This document shows, piece after piece, positions 7,322-14,623 of a stretch of 14,713 bases of DNA (position 1 is its first letter; every line of letters starts with the position of its first letter). This DNA comes from Planctomycetaceae bacterium UBA6894 (lineage in GTDB: Bacteria; Planctomycetota; Planctomycetia; Gemmatales; Gemmataceae): assembly GCA_002451275.1 (NCBI GenBank), contig DKBS01000058.1, forward strand, positions 477-15,189. Reading direction: 5' to 3'. The notes under the pieces were generated by a model. That model did not search any database. It had not been told where the DNA came from and was given only the letters and a program-made list of their open reading frames with translations. The position numbers were made by a program, and so were the translations under genes.

Positions 7322-8329
7322 ATGGCCCAGCCGGCCCGCATTCCCACCAACCTGTTCACCGGTTTTTTGGGATCCGGAAAAACCACATCCATCCTGCACC
7401 TGCTGAAGGCCAAGCCGGCCGGCGAGCAATGGGCGGTGCTGGTGAACGAATTCGGTGATGTGGGGATCGACCAGGCGCTGATCGAAGGGGACTCCCCCGA
7501 CGATCTGCCCATTCAGGAAGTGGGGGGCGGCTGTTTCTGCTGCGCCACGGCGATGAACCTTCCGGTGGTGCTGCACCTGCTTTTGGGCGGGCGGAAGGTG
7601 GACCGTTTGCTGATCGAAACCTCCGGCCTGGGGCACCCGGCGGGGATTTTGGATTTGCTTCGGCGGGACCATGCGGGGAAGCTGGAGCCCAGGGCCACCA
7701 TCGGGCTGGTGACCCCATCGGACCTGCGCAGCCCTGGGATGGTGGAAGAGAACCTGATTTTCCGCCAGCAGGTGGAGCTGGCGGATGTGCTGGTGCTGAA
7801 CCAGACGGATCGCGCCAGAACCGGGGAAGTGGAGAGCTTTCACCAGTGGGCGGCAAGCCTGTTCCCCCCCAAGGTGCTGGTGGCGACCACAGAGCGTGGA
7901 AGGATTGAACCGGGCTGGCTAGATTTGGCAATCGGGCGGCCCTGGGTCGGGATGCGTCTGGCGGCGGCGGTTCCGACCGGACCAAAGGCGCCACCTCACG
8001 AGGCACTACAGGCCAGCCCTGGTCAGCCGGTGCGGCTGGAAAGCCAACCGGCGGGGGGCTTGTGGGCCTGCGGGTGGATTTTTGACCCCGCAGACCAGTT
8101 TGAGGAGGAAGCCGTTTTACAGCTGATGCGCCATCCCCAGTGGGTGCGGCTGAAGGGGGTTTTCCACACCACGGAGGGGTGGATCAGCGTGAACCGGTCG
8201 GCCGGGGGGATGGACTTGCAGGAAAGTTGCCACCGTCGGGACAGCCGTCTGGAAGTTTTCACGGCGGTGGCACCGGACTGGGAGGTCATGGAAGCGGATT
8301 TGGTCCAGTGCCTGAAACGGGCTGAATGA
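7322..8329 (+). CDS. CobW/COG0523-family GTPase (putative metal chaperone)
   Basis: A 335-residue G3E GTPase of the COG0523 group, whose members insert or traffic metals such as zinc or cobalt. Seen directly: Walker A GFLGSGKTT (14-22), the metal-binding CxCC motif GCFCC (Cys71, Cys73, Cys74), the G3-like ETSGLGHP (99-106), and a C-terminal CobW_C-like domain (about 230-335) with HPQWVRLKGVFHTTEGW. The G4 guanine-specificity motif, normally NKxD, reads NQTD (160-163), an unusual Lys-to-Gln change. The strand before it has TPSD where VxVVDA is common. There is no His-rich metal-binding loop. The subgroup (true CobW, zinc, nitrile hydratase) cannot be decided. AAGGA lies upstream of the ATG. 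It is the last gene of the plus-strand cluster, directly before a terminator, and converges with a zinc-independent L33 gene. Confidence 0.88.
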   Translation: MAQPARIPTNLFTGFLGSGKTTSILHLLKAKPAGEQWAVLVNEFGDVGIDQALIEGDSPDDLPIQEVGGGCFCCATAMNLPVVLHLLLGGRKVDRLLIETSGLGHPAGILDLLRRDHAGKLEPRATIGLVTPSDLRSPGMVEENLIFRQQVELADVLVLNQTDRARTGEVESFHQWAASLFPPKVLVATTERGRIEPGWLDLAIGRPWVGMRLAAAVPTGPKAPPHEALQASPGQPVRLESQPAGGLWACGWIFDPADQFEEEAVLQLMRHPQWVRLKGVFHTTEGWISVNRSAGGMDLQESCHRRDSRLEVFTAVAPDWEVMEADLVQCLKRAE

Positions 8330-8336
8330 AACGAAA

Positions 8337-8360
8337 TCAGCCCGGGAAAACCCGGGCTGA
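8337..8360. terminator. Bidirectional hairpin terminator between convergent genes
   Basis: A perfect 10-bp inverted repeat, TCAGCCCGGG and CCCGGGCTGA, with an AAAA loop. It starts 8 bases after the CobW stop and lies 42 bases downstream of the L33 stop. On the minus strand it is followed by a T-rich run (TTTCGTTT); on the plus strand TTTT follows 5 bases later. It probably ends both transcripts. Confidence 0.8.
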
Positions 8361-8401
8361 CGGATGTTTTCAAGCTGGATCCAAGGCGCGAGGCCTGTTG
8401 A

Positions 8402-8572
8402 TCAAAGCTTTTCTTCCTTGAAGATCACATTCTTGCGCAGAGTGGGATCGTACTTTTTGCGCTGGATGCGATCCTTGGTGTTATTGCGGTTCTTTTCGGT
8501 GGTGTAGAAGTAGGCGCTCTCGGTGCTTTGGAGCTTGATGTAGTGGCGGGCTTCGCCCTTTTTGCTGGCCAT
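8402..8572 (-). CDS. rpmG: 50S ribosomal protein L33, cysteine-free (zinc-independent) form
   Basis: A 56-residue small basic protein of the large ribosomal subunit. The translation begins MASKKGEARHYIKLQS and contains the L33 signature YFYTTEKNRNNTKDRI, then KKYDPTLRKNVIFKE. This aligns with E. coli L33 in length and pattern. It has no cysteines, so the CxxC pairs of zinc-binding L33 are absent (the 'C-minus' type). GGGAGAG at 8581-8587 on the minus strand lies 8 bases before the ATG and fixes the start. It sits 79 bases downstream of the lipase gene on the same strand and could be read from it or from its own promoter. Transcription should end at the 8337-8360 hairpin. A second zinc-binding L33 elsewhere in the genome is possible and not visible here. 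Confidence 0.93.
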   Translation of the reverse strand: MASKKGEARHYIKLQSTESAYFYTTEKNRNNTKDRIQRKKYDPTLRKNVIFKEEKL

Positions 8573-8608
8573 TGGTCAGACTCTCCCTGATGAATTCCTG
8601 AACTTCCC

Positions 8609-8637
8609 ATCTAATCGGCTGACGGCACCACTTGCAA
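8609..8637 (-). promoter_or_regulatory. Weak candidate promoter for rpmG
   Basis: On the minus strand TTGCAA (8632-8637) resembles a -35 box and is followed after 17 bases by TTAGAT (8609-8614) as a poor -10 match. It lies between the lipase stop and rpmG. It is listed only because rpmG is commonly expressed on its own; the match is weak. Confidence 0.2.
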
Positions 8638-8651
8638 GAAGAGATTACCGG

Positions 8652-10640
8652 CTAGGGGGCCCCCTGAGTCAACTTGGGGAACTTGGGGCGACTTTCCTTC
8701 GTTTCGAGGTGTTCCAGCAAAATGCGGCGCACCTCGGCCAAGCCGGGCTTTTCCTGATGGACCCTGGTGTGCTCGGCGGGATAGACCATCTCACTTTCGG
8801 CACCCGCCAGCAGGGCGCTGGAAAGCTCGACAACGCCATCGGTCTTGGCACCGGGCGGCAGGTCGTGGAGCCAGTGTTCTAGGGAAACCAGGGTGGATTG
8901 GTTCTCAAGCGCGCCTGCAATGGTGTGGTAGGGGACCGTGGGCGTGCCGCATTCCTCCATGATTTTCATGCTGGGGGAATTCGGGGTGAGGCCGGTCACG
9001 CTATTGAGGCGGTTGGGCTCGATGATGAAGGCCCTGGGATTTTCGCGCAGCACCTCGAGGGCCATCTTGCGCAACCCCTCGGGCGGGGAGGCGAGTGACG
9101 CCCCCAGGCGGCCCAGGGTCGTGTCCCCGATGCGGCTGCCCTTGTGGGGGGTGCCCATGAACACAATGCGGCTGACCTCAGGCACGGGCTCGAAGAAGAA
9201 AATGTCCCGCATCTGTCGCTGGATCTCAGGACGGAGCTTGAGGGTGTCGAAACCGACGGCACTGAAATGGCGCCAGACCTTGTCGCCGCTTTCCACCGAC
9301 TGCAGGCGGCTCAGCAGGCCCCCCATGCTGTGGCCGACCAGCACCATGCAATCGAGCGCCGGGTCCTCGTGGCCGGGGTCGAGCGTGTCTCGGGTGGCGC
9401 GCAGTGCCTGACGCAACTCGGCGGCGGAATAAATGATCGGCTGGGAGGACGGGTAAAAGAAGGTCCAGAACTGGTACTTGTCACGGATGACGGGGTCGGT
9501 GCGCAGGTCGTTGACCATGCGGGCCCAGGTGACCGGCGAACTGAGGAGGCCATGCACCAGTATCACCGGGATACGGCCGGGGCGGTAGGGCTCCAGCAGG
9601 AACAGGCCGCGCTTCTTGTCGGCAAGGTCTCCCTTGAAGAAAGCCTTTTCAGAAAGGGTCTCGAGCCCGCTTTCCACCAGGGAAACAGCCAGGGGTGTGG
9701 TGAAATCGGCGGCCAACGGCATGCGCTTGCCTGCCATTCGCACCGATTCGACATGGTGGGGATCGACCAGGCGGAACTCGATACGGTCCCAGTTCTCCAC
9801 TTCGGACGGCTTTTCCGGGACGGTGAGGTGGCCGGTGATCGGCACCTTGAGCGACTCGAAAAAGAGGGATTCGGCGCCCTTGGCGCCACGCTTGGCCTCG
9901 ACGAGCAGGGGCACGCCCATGCCAGGCCTGTCGTGCTGGCTGTCCAGGCCGACAACGCGAAGTTCCCGCGCGGTGGTGATTGCCCCCACCTCCTGAAGCG
10001 GCAAGGGTATCCCCTCATCCACCACCTCGAAATGAGCGAAACGGGACTTGGTACCCGGGACCTTGAGTTTGGTGACCGCGCCCGGCGCCAGGGTGTTGCG
10101 CTGCCTGGCGAGGCGGACGAGCTCCAGTGAGGCGTGGTTGTGGATCTCCACCGCAAGTTCGATGTTCTGGTAGACCGTCTTGGGCGCAAGGGCACTATCG
10201 GGGGCGTCCTCCTGGTCGAGGCGCGCAAGGCACTGGGCGGAATAAGCGGCGGCACGGGCGTAAAGCAGTGCCTGCTCATCCTGCCGGTTGGCCGGTTTCA
10301 GATGAAGCCCGGGCTGGTTGGCCAGAGCTAGATGGTGGTGCATCTCCGCCAGAGTCAGCAGCAAAGCCGGGAGGTTCTCTGCGTTTTCCGGTGCCGAGGA
10401 GGCCCGGGCGGCAAGTTCCGCCAAGGCCTTTTTGGGCGAAACACGCCACAGGTCATCCAGTTTTTCGGAATGAAGTGTTTCGATTCCCTGCTCGGACAGC
10501 CTGCCCTTGGCCAGTTCGGGCGGAAGCTGGGCCAGCAATTCTTTGGGCCCCAGTTGCTCCAGACGCAATGTGGCACAACCGCCAGCCATGGGAGCCAGCA
10601 GCAGGGCCAGAAACAGTGATTTCCGCAGAAACAGGAGCAT
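8652..10640 (-). CDS. Large alpha/beta-hydrolase (lipase-like) lipoprotein
   Basis: A 662-residue protein. The N-terminus (MLLFLRKSLFLALLLAPMAGGC) is a basic, hydrophobic signal ending at Cys22, an imperfect lipobox (AGGC), so membrane anchoring by lipid is likely. Residues about 30-340 are helical then beta-rich, with no recognised domain. The C-terminal part (about 350-662) is an alpha/beta hydrolase: oxyanion-region IPVILVHGLLSSPVTW, nucleophile elbow VGHSMGGLLSR with Ser438, probable acid Asp601 in TDGVVELSSAL and probable His624 in AEHTRVH. The layout (HGL, GHSMGG, then a long lid-like insert) is lipase- or esterase-like; the substrate is unknown. The start codon has no strong ribosome binding site within 12 bases. 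It is downstream of pyrD (111-bp gap) and upstream of rpmG. The catalytic assignments for Asp and His are by pattern only. Confidence 0.85.
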   Translation of the reverse strand: MLLFLRKSLFLALLLAPMAGGCATLRLEQLGPKELLAQLPPELAKGRLSEQGIETLHSEKLDDLWRVSPKKALAELAARASSAPENAENLPALLLTLAEMHHHLALANQPGLHLKPANRQDEQALLYARAAAYSAQCLARLDQEDAPDSALAPKTVYQNIELAVEIHNHASLELVRLARQRNTLAPGAVTKLKVPGTKSRFAHFEVVDEGIPLPLQEVGAITTARELRVVGLDSQHDRPGMGVPLLVEAKRGAKGAESLFFESLKVPITGHLTVPEKPSEVENWDRIEFRLVDPHHVESVRMAGKRMPLAADFTTPLAVSLVESGLETLSEKAFFKGDLADKKRGLFLLEPYRPGRIPVILVHGLLSSPVTWARMVNDLRTDPVIRDKYQFWTFFYPSSQPIIYSAAELRQALRATRDTLDPGHEDPALDCMVLVGHSMGGLLSRLQSVESGDKVWRHFSAVGFDTLKLRPEIQRQMRDIFFFEPVPEVSRIVFMGTPHKGSRIGDTTLGRLGASLASPPEGLRKMALEVLRENPRAFIIEPNRLNSVTGLTPNSPSMKIMEECGTPTVPYHTIAGALENQSTLVSLEHWLHDLPPGAKTDGVVELSSALLAGAESEMVYPAEHTRVHQEKPGLAEVRRILLEHLETKESRPKFPKLTQGAP

Positions 10641-10665
10641 CGGTGGAGGGCGATACCCTGCAAGG

Positions 10666-10724
10666 CTTTACGGACGCAAGAGAACTGTACGGCGGGAGGC
10701 CACCGAAGCCTTTACGGACACAAA
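10666..10724. repeat. Two 15-bp near-direct repeats upstream of the lipase gene
   Basis: CTTTACGGACGCAAG (10666-10680) and CTTTACGGACACAAA (10710-10724) match at 13 of 15 bases and start 44 bases apart, a spacing near four helical turns. They lie in the 111-bp gap between pyrD and the lipase start, which otherwise holds no gene. They may be operator-like sites for the lipase gene. No regulator can be named. Confidence 0.4.
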
Positions 10725-10751
10725 GCATTCAGGCTAATGGATTTATGGCGA

Positions 10752-11696
10752 TCAGGGAGTGGGCTGCCAGGTCTTGGCGGCCAACCCGACCGCCTCCTTT
10801 ACCGAATGAACCCCCAATGTGGCGAGGGCTTCGGGGAGCTGATCGATGACCATGGTGGCGGCGGTGGGGTTGTAGAAGCTGACCGTGCCCATCTGCACGG
10901 CGCTGGCGCCGGCGACAAGGAACTCCATCACATCGTCGATGGAAGCGATACCGCCGATGCCGACAATGGGGACCTTCACGGCGCGGGCCACCTGCCAGAC
11001 ACAGCGCAACGCCAGGGGTTTGATGGCGGGGCCTGACAAGCCGCCCATGCCGTTGCCCAGCACCGGTTTTTTGCGGCGCCAGTCGATCACGATGCCCAGA
11101 AAGGTGTTGACCAGGCTGACGGCATCGCACCCGCCCTCGGCGGCACCCTGGGCAATCTCAACGAGATTAGTGACATTGGGGGTGAGCTTGGCCAGCAGGG
11201 GCAGATCGGGGCAGGCGTCGCGGGCGGAGGCGACCACGGCGCGGCAGAGTTCGGGTTTGGTGGCAAAGTCGATGCCGCCGGCGACATTGGGGCAGGAGAG
11301 GTTGAGTTCCAGCGCGGCGATGCCGGGCAAACCCCTGACCCGCGCGGCCATGCGGGGGAATTCCTCGGCAGTTTTGGCGGCGATGTTCAGGATGATGGGG
11401 CAGCCGACCTCGGCCGAGGCGAGCCAGGGAAGATGATTGGCCAGGAAGTATTCGAGGCCATCGTTGTCGAGGCCAATGGCGTTGATCAGGCCGCTGGTGG
11501 TCTCGGCCGTGCGAGGGGGCGGGTTGCCGGCCCGGGGATTGAGGGTAACCGTCTTGGGAACAATGCCGCCCAGTTTTTTGAAATCAACCAGGCCAGCCAT
11601 CTCACGGGCGTAGCCAAAAGTGCCCGAGGCAACGAGCACCGGGTTGGCAAGGCGGAGGCGGCCAAGCGAGGTGGCGAGGGCCGGGACGGGGGTCAT
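10752..11696 (-). CDS. pyrD: Dihydroorotate dehydrogenase, class 1B catalytic subunit
   Basis: A 314-residue cytoplasmic FMN enzyme that oxidises dihydroorotate to orotate in pyrimidine synthesis. Class 1 features are clear: NPVLVASGTFGYAREM (about 18-33), TSGLINAIGLDNDGLEYF (67-84), the catalytic Cys135 in ELNLSCPNVAGG, Lys170 in LLAKLTPNVT, VNTFLGIVID, GGLSGPAIKP and GIGGIASIDDV. The GTFGY and GNPPPR patterns are those of class 1B, which normally pairs with the PyrK electron-transfer subunit and uses NAD. No pyrK is visible in the window. The length is typical. The ATG at 11696 overlaps the speA stop by 4 bases (ATGA), so translation is probably coupled. Another enzyme of the same fold, such as dihydropyrimidine dehydrogenase, is less likely. 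Confidence 0.94.
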   Translation of the reverse strand: MTPVPALATSLGRLRLANPVLVASGTFGYAREMAGLVDFKKLGGIVPKTVTLNPRAGNPPPRTAETTSGLINAIGLDNDGLEYFLANHLPWLASAEVGCPIILNIAAKTAEEFPRMAARVRGLPGIAALELNLSCPNVAGGIDFATKPELCRAVVASARDACPDLPLLAKLTPNVTNLVEIAQGAAEGGCDAVSLVNTFLGIVIDWRRKKPVLGNGMGGLSGPAIKPLALRCVWQVARAVKVPIVGIGGIASIDDVMEFLVAGASAVQMGTVSFYNPTAATMVIDQLPEALATLGVHSVKEAVGLAAKTWQPTP

Positions 11697-13624
11697 GGTT
11701 CTTCGAGGTAGGTGTAGCCATCGAGAGCCGCTTCAAAGAAGCGCTGCATCTGGCGGGCCTCGGTGAGCGTGATCTTGCCCTGTTTGACGCCTTTTTCCAC
11801 ATCCTTGCGGAGGCGCTCCATGAGGTCCTCGCCCGAATACTGGACGGAAGTCAGCACCTCGCGAACGGTGTCGCCCTTGATCACATCCTCGATGATGGGA
11901 TCGCCATCCTCGTCGAGGCGGACATGGACGGCGTTGGTGTCGCCGAACAGGTTGTGCAGATCGCCCAGGATTTCCTGGTAGGCGCCGATGAGGAAAGCGC
12001 CCAGGTAATAGGGCTTGCCATCGTACTCGTGCAATTCGAGGGTGTTGCGCACATCCTTCAGGTCGATGAAGGTGTCGATCTTGCCATCGGAATCGCAGGT
12101 GATGTCGCCGAGGACAGCACGCCGCATCGGGCGCTCTTCGAGCCGATGGATAGGAGCGATGGGGAAGAGCTGCTTGATGGCCCACGAGTCGGGCATGGAC
12201 TGGAAGATCGAGAAATTACAGAAATAGGTGTCTGAAAGGAGCGACTCGAGGCCCTCGAGTTCCTCGGGTGCCGCATCGTCCTTGCGGGCGATGCGGTGGA
12301 TCTTGGAGCAGATGGCCCAGAAGAGGCGTTCGGCCACGCCGCGCATCTCGAGCGAAACGCCGCCGAGGTTGAACAGGTTGACGACCTCGTCCACATGCTG
12401 GACGGCATCGTGGTAGGACTCGAGGAGGTTCTTTTTCCGCATGTCGTGGAGGATGGCCAGCAGGTCCTGGATCTGCTGGGGGGCGTTGACCGGAAGCTCG
12501 GCGGGGATATCGGAGATATCCTCCTTGTCGAGTTTGGAGACGCCGAGGACATCGAAGACCAGCAGGCTGTGGTAAGCGACCACGGCGCGCCCAGATTCGC
12601 TGATGATGGTGGGGTGGGGCACGCCCGACTCGTCGCAGACGCTCTTGACGCGGAAGACGACGTCGTTGGCGTATTCCTGCAGGGTGTAGTTGATGCTGGA
12701 CTCGAAGTCACTTTGCGAGCCGTCGTAATCGATGCCCATGCCGCCGCCGACATCCAGGAACTTGACACCCGCCCCCAAGCGGTGGAGTTCGCAGTAAACG
12801 CGGGCGGCCTCGGTGAGGGCGTTCTTGATGCTGCGGATGTTGGTGATCTGGCTGCCGAGGTGGAAATGGACCAGCTGGAGGCAGTCGCCCATACCCTCAG
12901 CCTTGAGCAATTCGAAGGCCTCGATGACCTCGGTGATGGTGAGGCCGAACTTGGAGCGGTAGCCGGCGCTGGAGCGCCAGCGGCCGGCCCCTTTGGCGGC
13001 CAACTTGACACGGACGCCAATGGCGGGCTTCACGCCCAGATCTTTGGCGTGCTTGAGAATGAGCTCGAGCTCGGTGAATTTCTCGACGACGGGAATGATC
13101 TGCTTGCCCAGCTTGCGGGCCATCATGGCCATGCGGATGAACTCGTCATCCTTGAAGCCGTTGCAGATGATGGGGACGTTGCCGCTGACCAGGCTGAGCA
13201 CCGCGAGGAGCTCTGGTTTGCTACCGGCCTCGAGCCCGAAGCTGAACTCCTTGCCGTAGTTGAGGATTTCCTCGACCACCTGGCGCTGCTGGTTGACCTT
13301 GATGGGGTAAACACAGTGGTAGGAGCCGGCGTACTCGTGATCCTTGATGGCCTTCACGAAAGCGTGGTTCATCTCGCCGACACGGTGGCGAAGGATGTCG
13401 TTGAAGCGGATGAGGATGGGGAGCTGGATGCCCCGGGCCTGCAATTCCTCGACCAGCTTGGGCAGGTCGATGGCCTCGTCGGCCCGCTTGTTGGGGGTCA
13501 CGGTGAGGTTGCCGGCCTTATTGACCCCGAAGTAGCCTTTGCCCCAGTTTCGGATCCCGTAGGTCTCCAGAGCGTCGGCAATTTTCCATTTGCCAAGAAG
13601 CTGCGCGTCAGCACCGCGACCCAT
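11693..13624 (-). CDS. speA: Biosynthetic arginine decarboxylase
   Basis: A 643-residue PLP enzyme (alanine-racemase-like fold III) that decarboxylates arginine to agmatine, the first step of this polyamine route. It follows E. coli SpeA along its length: the PLP lysine Lys109 in CVYPIKVNQQRQV, then GLEAGSKPELLAVL, QLVHFHLGSQITNIR, DVGGGMGIDYDGS, ESGRAVVAYHSLLV, NFSIFQSMPDSWAI, the active-site Cys510 in DITCDSDGKID, and GAYQEILGDLHNLFGD. The longer frame starting with TTG at 13693 is rejected: the ATG at 13624 has GGAGG 10 bases upstream and gives the family's usual length and N-terminus. It overlaps pyrD downstream by 4 bases. The carbonic anhydrase gene lies 167 bases upstream on the same strand with a hairpin between, so speA probably has its own promoter in that gap. 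Confidence 0.96.
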   Translation of the reverse strand: MGRGADAQLLGKWKIADALETYGIRNWGKGYFGVNKAGNLTVTPNKRADEAIDLPKLVEELQARGIQLPILIRFNDILRHRVGEMNHAFVKAIKDHEYAGSYHCVYPIKVNQQRQVVEEILNYGKEFSFGLEAGSKPELLAVLSLVSGNVPIICNGFKDDEFIRMAMMARKLGKQIIPVVEKFTELELILKHAKDLGVKPAIGVRVKLAAKGAGRWRSSAGYRSKFGLTITEVIEAFELLKAEGMGDCLQLVHFHLGSQITNIRSIKNALTEAARVYCELHRLGAGVKFLDVGGGMGIDYDGSQSDFESSINYTLQEYANDVVFRVKSVCDESGVPHPTIISESGRAVVAYHSLLVFDVLGVSKLDKEDISDIPAELPVNAPQQIQDLLAILHDMRKKNLLESYHDAVQHVDEVVNLFNLGGVSLEMRGVAERLFWAICSKIHRIARKDDAAPEELEGLESLLSDTYFCNFSIFQSMPDSWAIKQLFPIAPIHRLEERPMRRAVLGDITCDSDGKIDTFIDLKDVRNTLELHEYDGKPYYLGAFLIGAYQEILGDLHNLFGDTNAVHVRLDEDGDPIIEDVIKGDTVREVLTSVQYSGEDLMERLRKDVEKGVKQGKITLTEARQMQRFFEAALDGYTYLEEP

Positions 13625-13634
13625 CGGCCGGATT

Positions 13635-13639
13635 CCTCC
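13635..13639 (-). promoter_or_regulatory. Ribosome binding site fixing the speA start
   Basis: GGAGG on the minus strand lies 10 bases before the ATG at 13624. No comparable site precedes the alternative TTG at 13693, so the shorter protein is preferred. Confidence 0.6.
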
Positions 13640-13755
13640 ACCGCCCACTCCCCCGGCCGCACAAGCGCGATGCAAGGGAATTGACGCATGCAACCACTAT
13701 ACGCGGATGGCCCGGTGGCGAAAGACCGATTGCCGCCCCAAAGCCCCGATTTTTC

Positions 13756-13774
13756 CCCGGCGGAAACCGCCGGG
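13756..13774. terminator. Hairpin after the carbonic anhydrase gene, possible terminator
   Basis: CCCGGCGG and CCGCCGGG form a perfect 8-bp stem around an AAA loop, starting 17 bases after the carbonic anhydrase stop. In the direction of that gene the stem is followed by GAAAAATC, not by a T tract, so it is not a canonical intrinsic terminator. It may still separate the carbonic anhydrase transcript from speA. Confidence 0.4.
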
Positions 13775-13791
13775 ATCCGGAGAAAGACCGG

Positions 13792-14493
13792 TCAGTAATC
13801 GACGATCTGGCCCATGCGTGAGGTGGGGCTGGTGCTGGCGGCCTCGTGGACCTCGGCACCCAGTTTCTGGCGGACGGCGTCCTCGACTGCCACGAAGGTG
13901 TTTTTCACCGTGTCAAAGGCCTGCACGGTACCGTCTTCCAGACGATACACCCAGGCATGCAAGCGCAACTTGCCCTCGAGCAGGGCAGATTTGACAGCGG
14001 GCTGCTGGCGGACATGCTCGAGCTGGAGCAGGGTGTTGAGCTCCACCAGACGGGCCAGTCGCTTGTCGGCAGGCAGGGTGGCCCCTTCGCCATCTATCCA
14101 GCCACGAAGGTCCTCGGCGTGGCTGAGCCAACCCCGGACCAATGGTAGCGAGGTGAGCGCCTCCGGCTTCATCAACCCGCCCATGGCGCCACAATGGGTG
14201 TGGCCACAGACGAAAATGTCCTTCACCTTGAGGTGTTTCACCGCGTACTCGATGGTTGCCGTCTCGCCGCTGGGGACCCCGCCTGGAGGGGGAACGATGT
14301 TGCCGGCGTTGCGGATGATGAACAGGTCACCCGGCTCTGTTTGGGTGAGCAGGTTGGGGTTCAGGCGGGAATCGGAGCAGGTGATGAAGAGGGCCTGAGG
14401 TGACTGTCCATTAGACAGCTTGCGGATGAGCGCCTCCTTTTCTGGAAGCACCTTGTCCCTGAACTTCATGAACCCTTCGATGATGCGGGTCAC
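13792..14493 (-). CDS. Beta-class carbonic anhydrase
   Basis: A 233-residue zinc enzyme that interconverts CO2 and bicarbonate in the cytoplasm. Zinc ligands and the catalytic dyad are intact: Cys39, Asp41 and Arg43 in ITCSDSRLNPNLLTQ, and His98 and Cys101 in CGHTHCGAMGG. The stretch GDLFIIRNAGNIVPPPGG is also diagnostic. The pattern NPNLLTQTEPG resembles cyanobacterial CcaA-type sequences more than E. coli Can. The start is GTG at 14493, with GGAGA at 14501-14505, 7 bases upstream; this gives the usual N-terminus (TRIIEGFMKFRDKVLP). The longer frame starting at 14592 adds 33 residues unlike the family. About 120 bases of structured leader lie upstream. The C-terminal 20 residues are not recognisable. 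Confidence 0.94.
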   Translation of the reverse strand: MTRIIEGFMKFRDKVLPEKEALIRKLSNGQSPQALFITCSDSRLNPNLLTQTEPGDLFIIRNAGNIVPPPGGVPSGETATIEYAVKHLKVKDIFVCGHTHCGAMGGLMKPEALTSLPLVRGWLSHAEDLRGWIDGEGATLPADKRLARLVELNTLLQLEHVRQQPAVKSALLEGKLRLHAWVYRLEDGTVQAFDTVKNTFVAVEDAVRQKLGAEVHEAASTSPTSRMGQIVDY

Positions 14494-14500
14494 AGGCTGT

Positions 14501-14505
14501 TCTCC
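14501..14505 (-). promoter_or_regulatory. Ribosome binding site for the carbonic anhydrase GTG start
   Basis: GGAGA on the minus strand, 7 bases before the GTG at 14493. It decides the start against the longer ATG-initiated frame at 14592. Confidence 0.6.
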
Positions 14506-14572
14506 ATAAAATTGGCGTCGGGATGATCCACTAACCGAATCCCACTCTCTCAACCGCCTTGGGGCTAATCCG

Positions 14573-14615
14573 TCGGGGAGAGGTCTTGGCAATGAAAAGC
14601 AGAAGCCCTCCCCGA
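14573..14615 (-). promoter_or_regulatory. Hairpin in the carbonic anhydrase leader
   Basis: TCGGGGAG (14573-14580) pairs perfectly with CTCCCCGA (14608-14615). A further GG/CC pair lies across a one-base bulge, and the interior is about 27 bases. If the -10 box at 14624-14629 is correct, this hairpin is at the extreme 5' end of the mRNA, where it could protect the transcript or regulate translation. It does not match a riboswitch I recognise. Confidence 0.4.
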
Positions 14616-14623
14616 GCCCTATT

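Noticed and set aside
8655..8664. GGGGGCCCCC palindrome directly after the lipase stop
   Set aside because: It is only 10 bp with no loop-forming sequence and no T tract. It is too simple to call a terminator in GC-rich DNA.
9144..10130. 328-codon plus-strand open frame
   Set aside because: It is antisense to the lipase gene, where the catalytic motifs and signal peptide fix the coding strand. It has no ribosome binding site or recognisable domain.
12058..13020. 320-codon minus-strand frame
   Set aside because: It is an out-of-frame shadow of speA dominated by Ser, Pro, Ala and Arg, with no domain.
12296..13684. 462-codon plus-strand open frame
   Set aside because: It lies wholly antisense to speA, whose motifs and length are unambiguous. 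Its Asp/Glu/Val/Leu-rich composition is the mirror of GC-rich codons on the other strand.
13625..13693. Longer speA start at TTG 13693
   Set aside because: No ribosome binding site precedes it, and the added Gly-rich 23 residues are unlike SpeA N-termini. The ATG at 13624 has GGAGG at good spacing.
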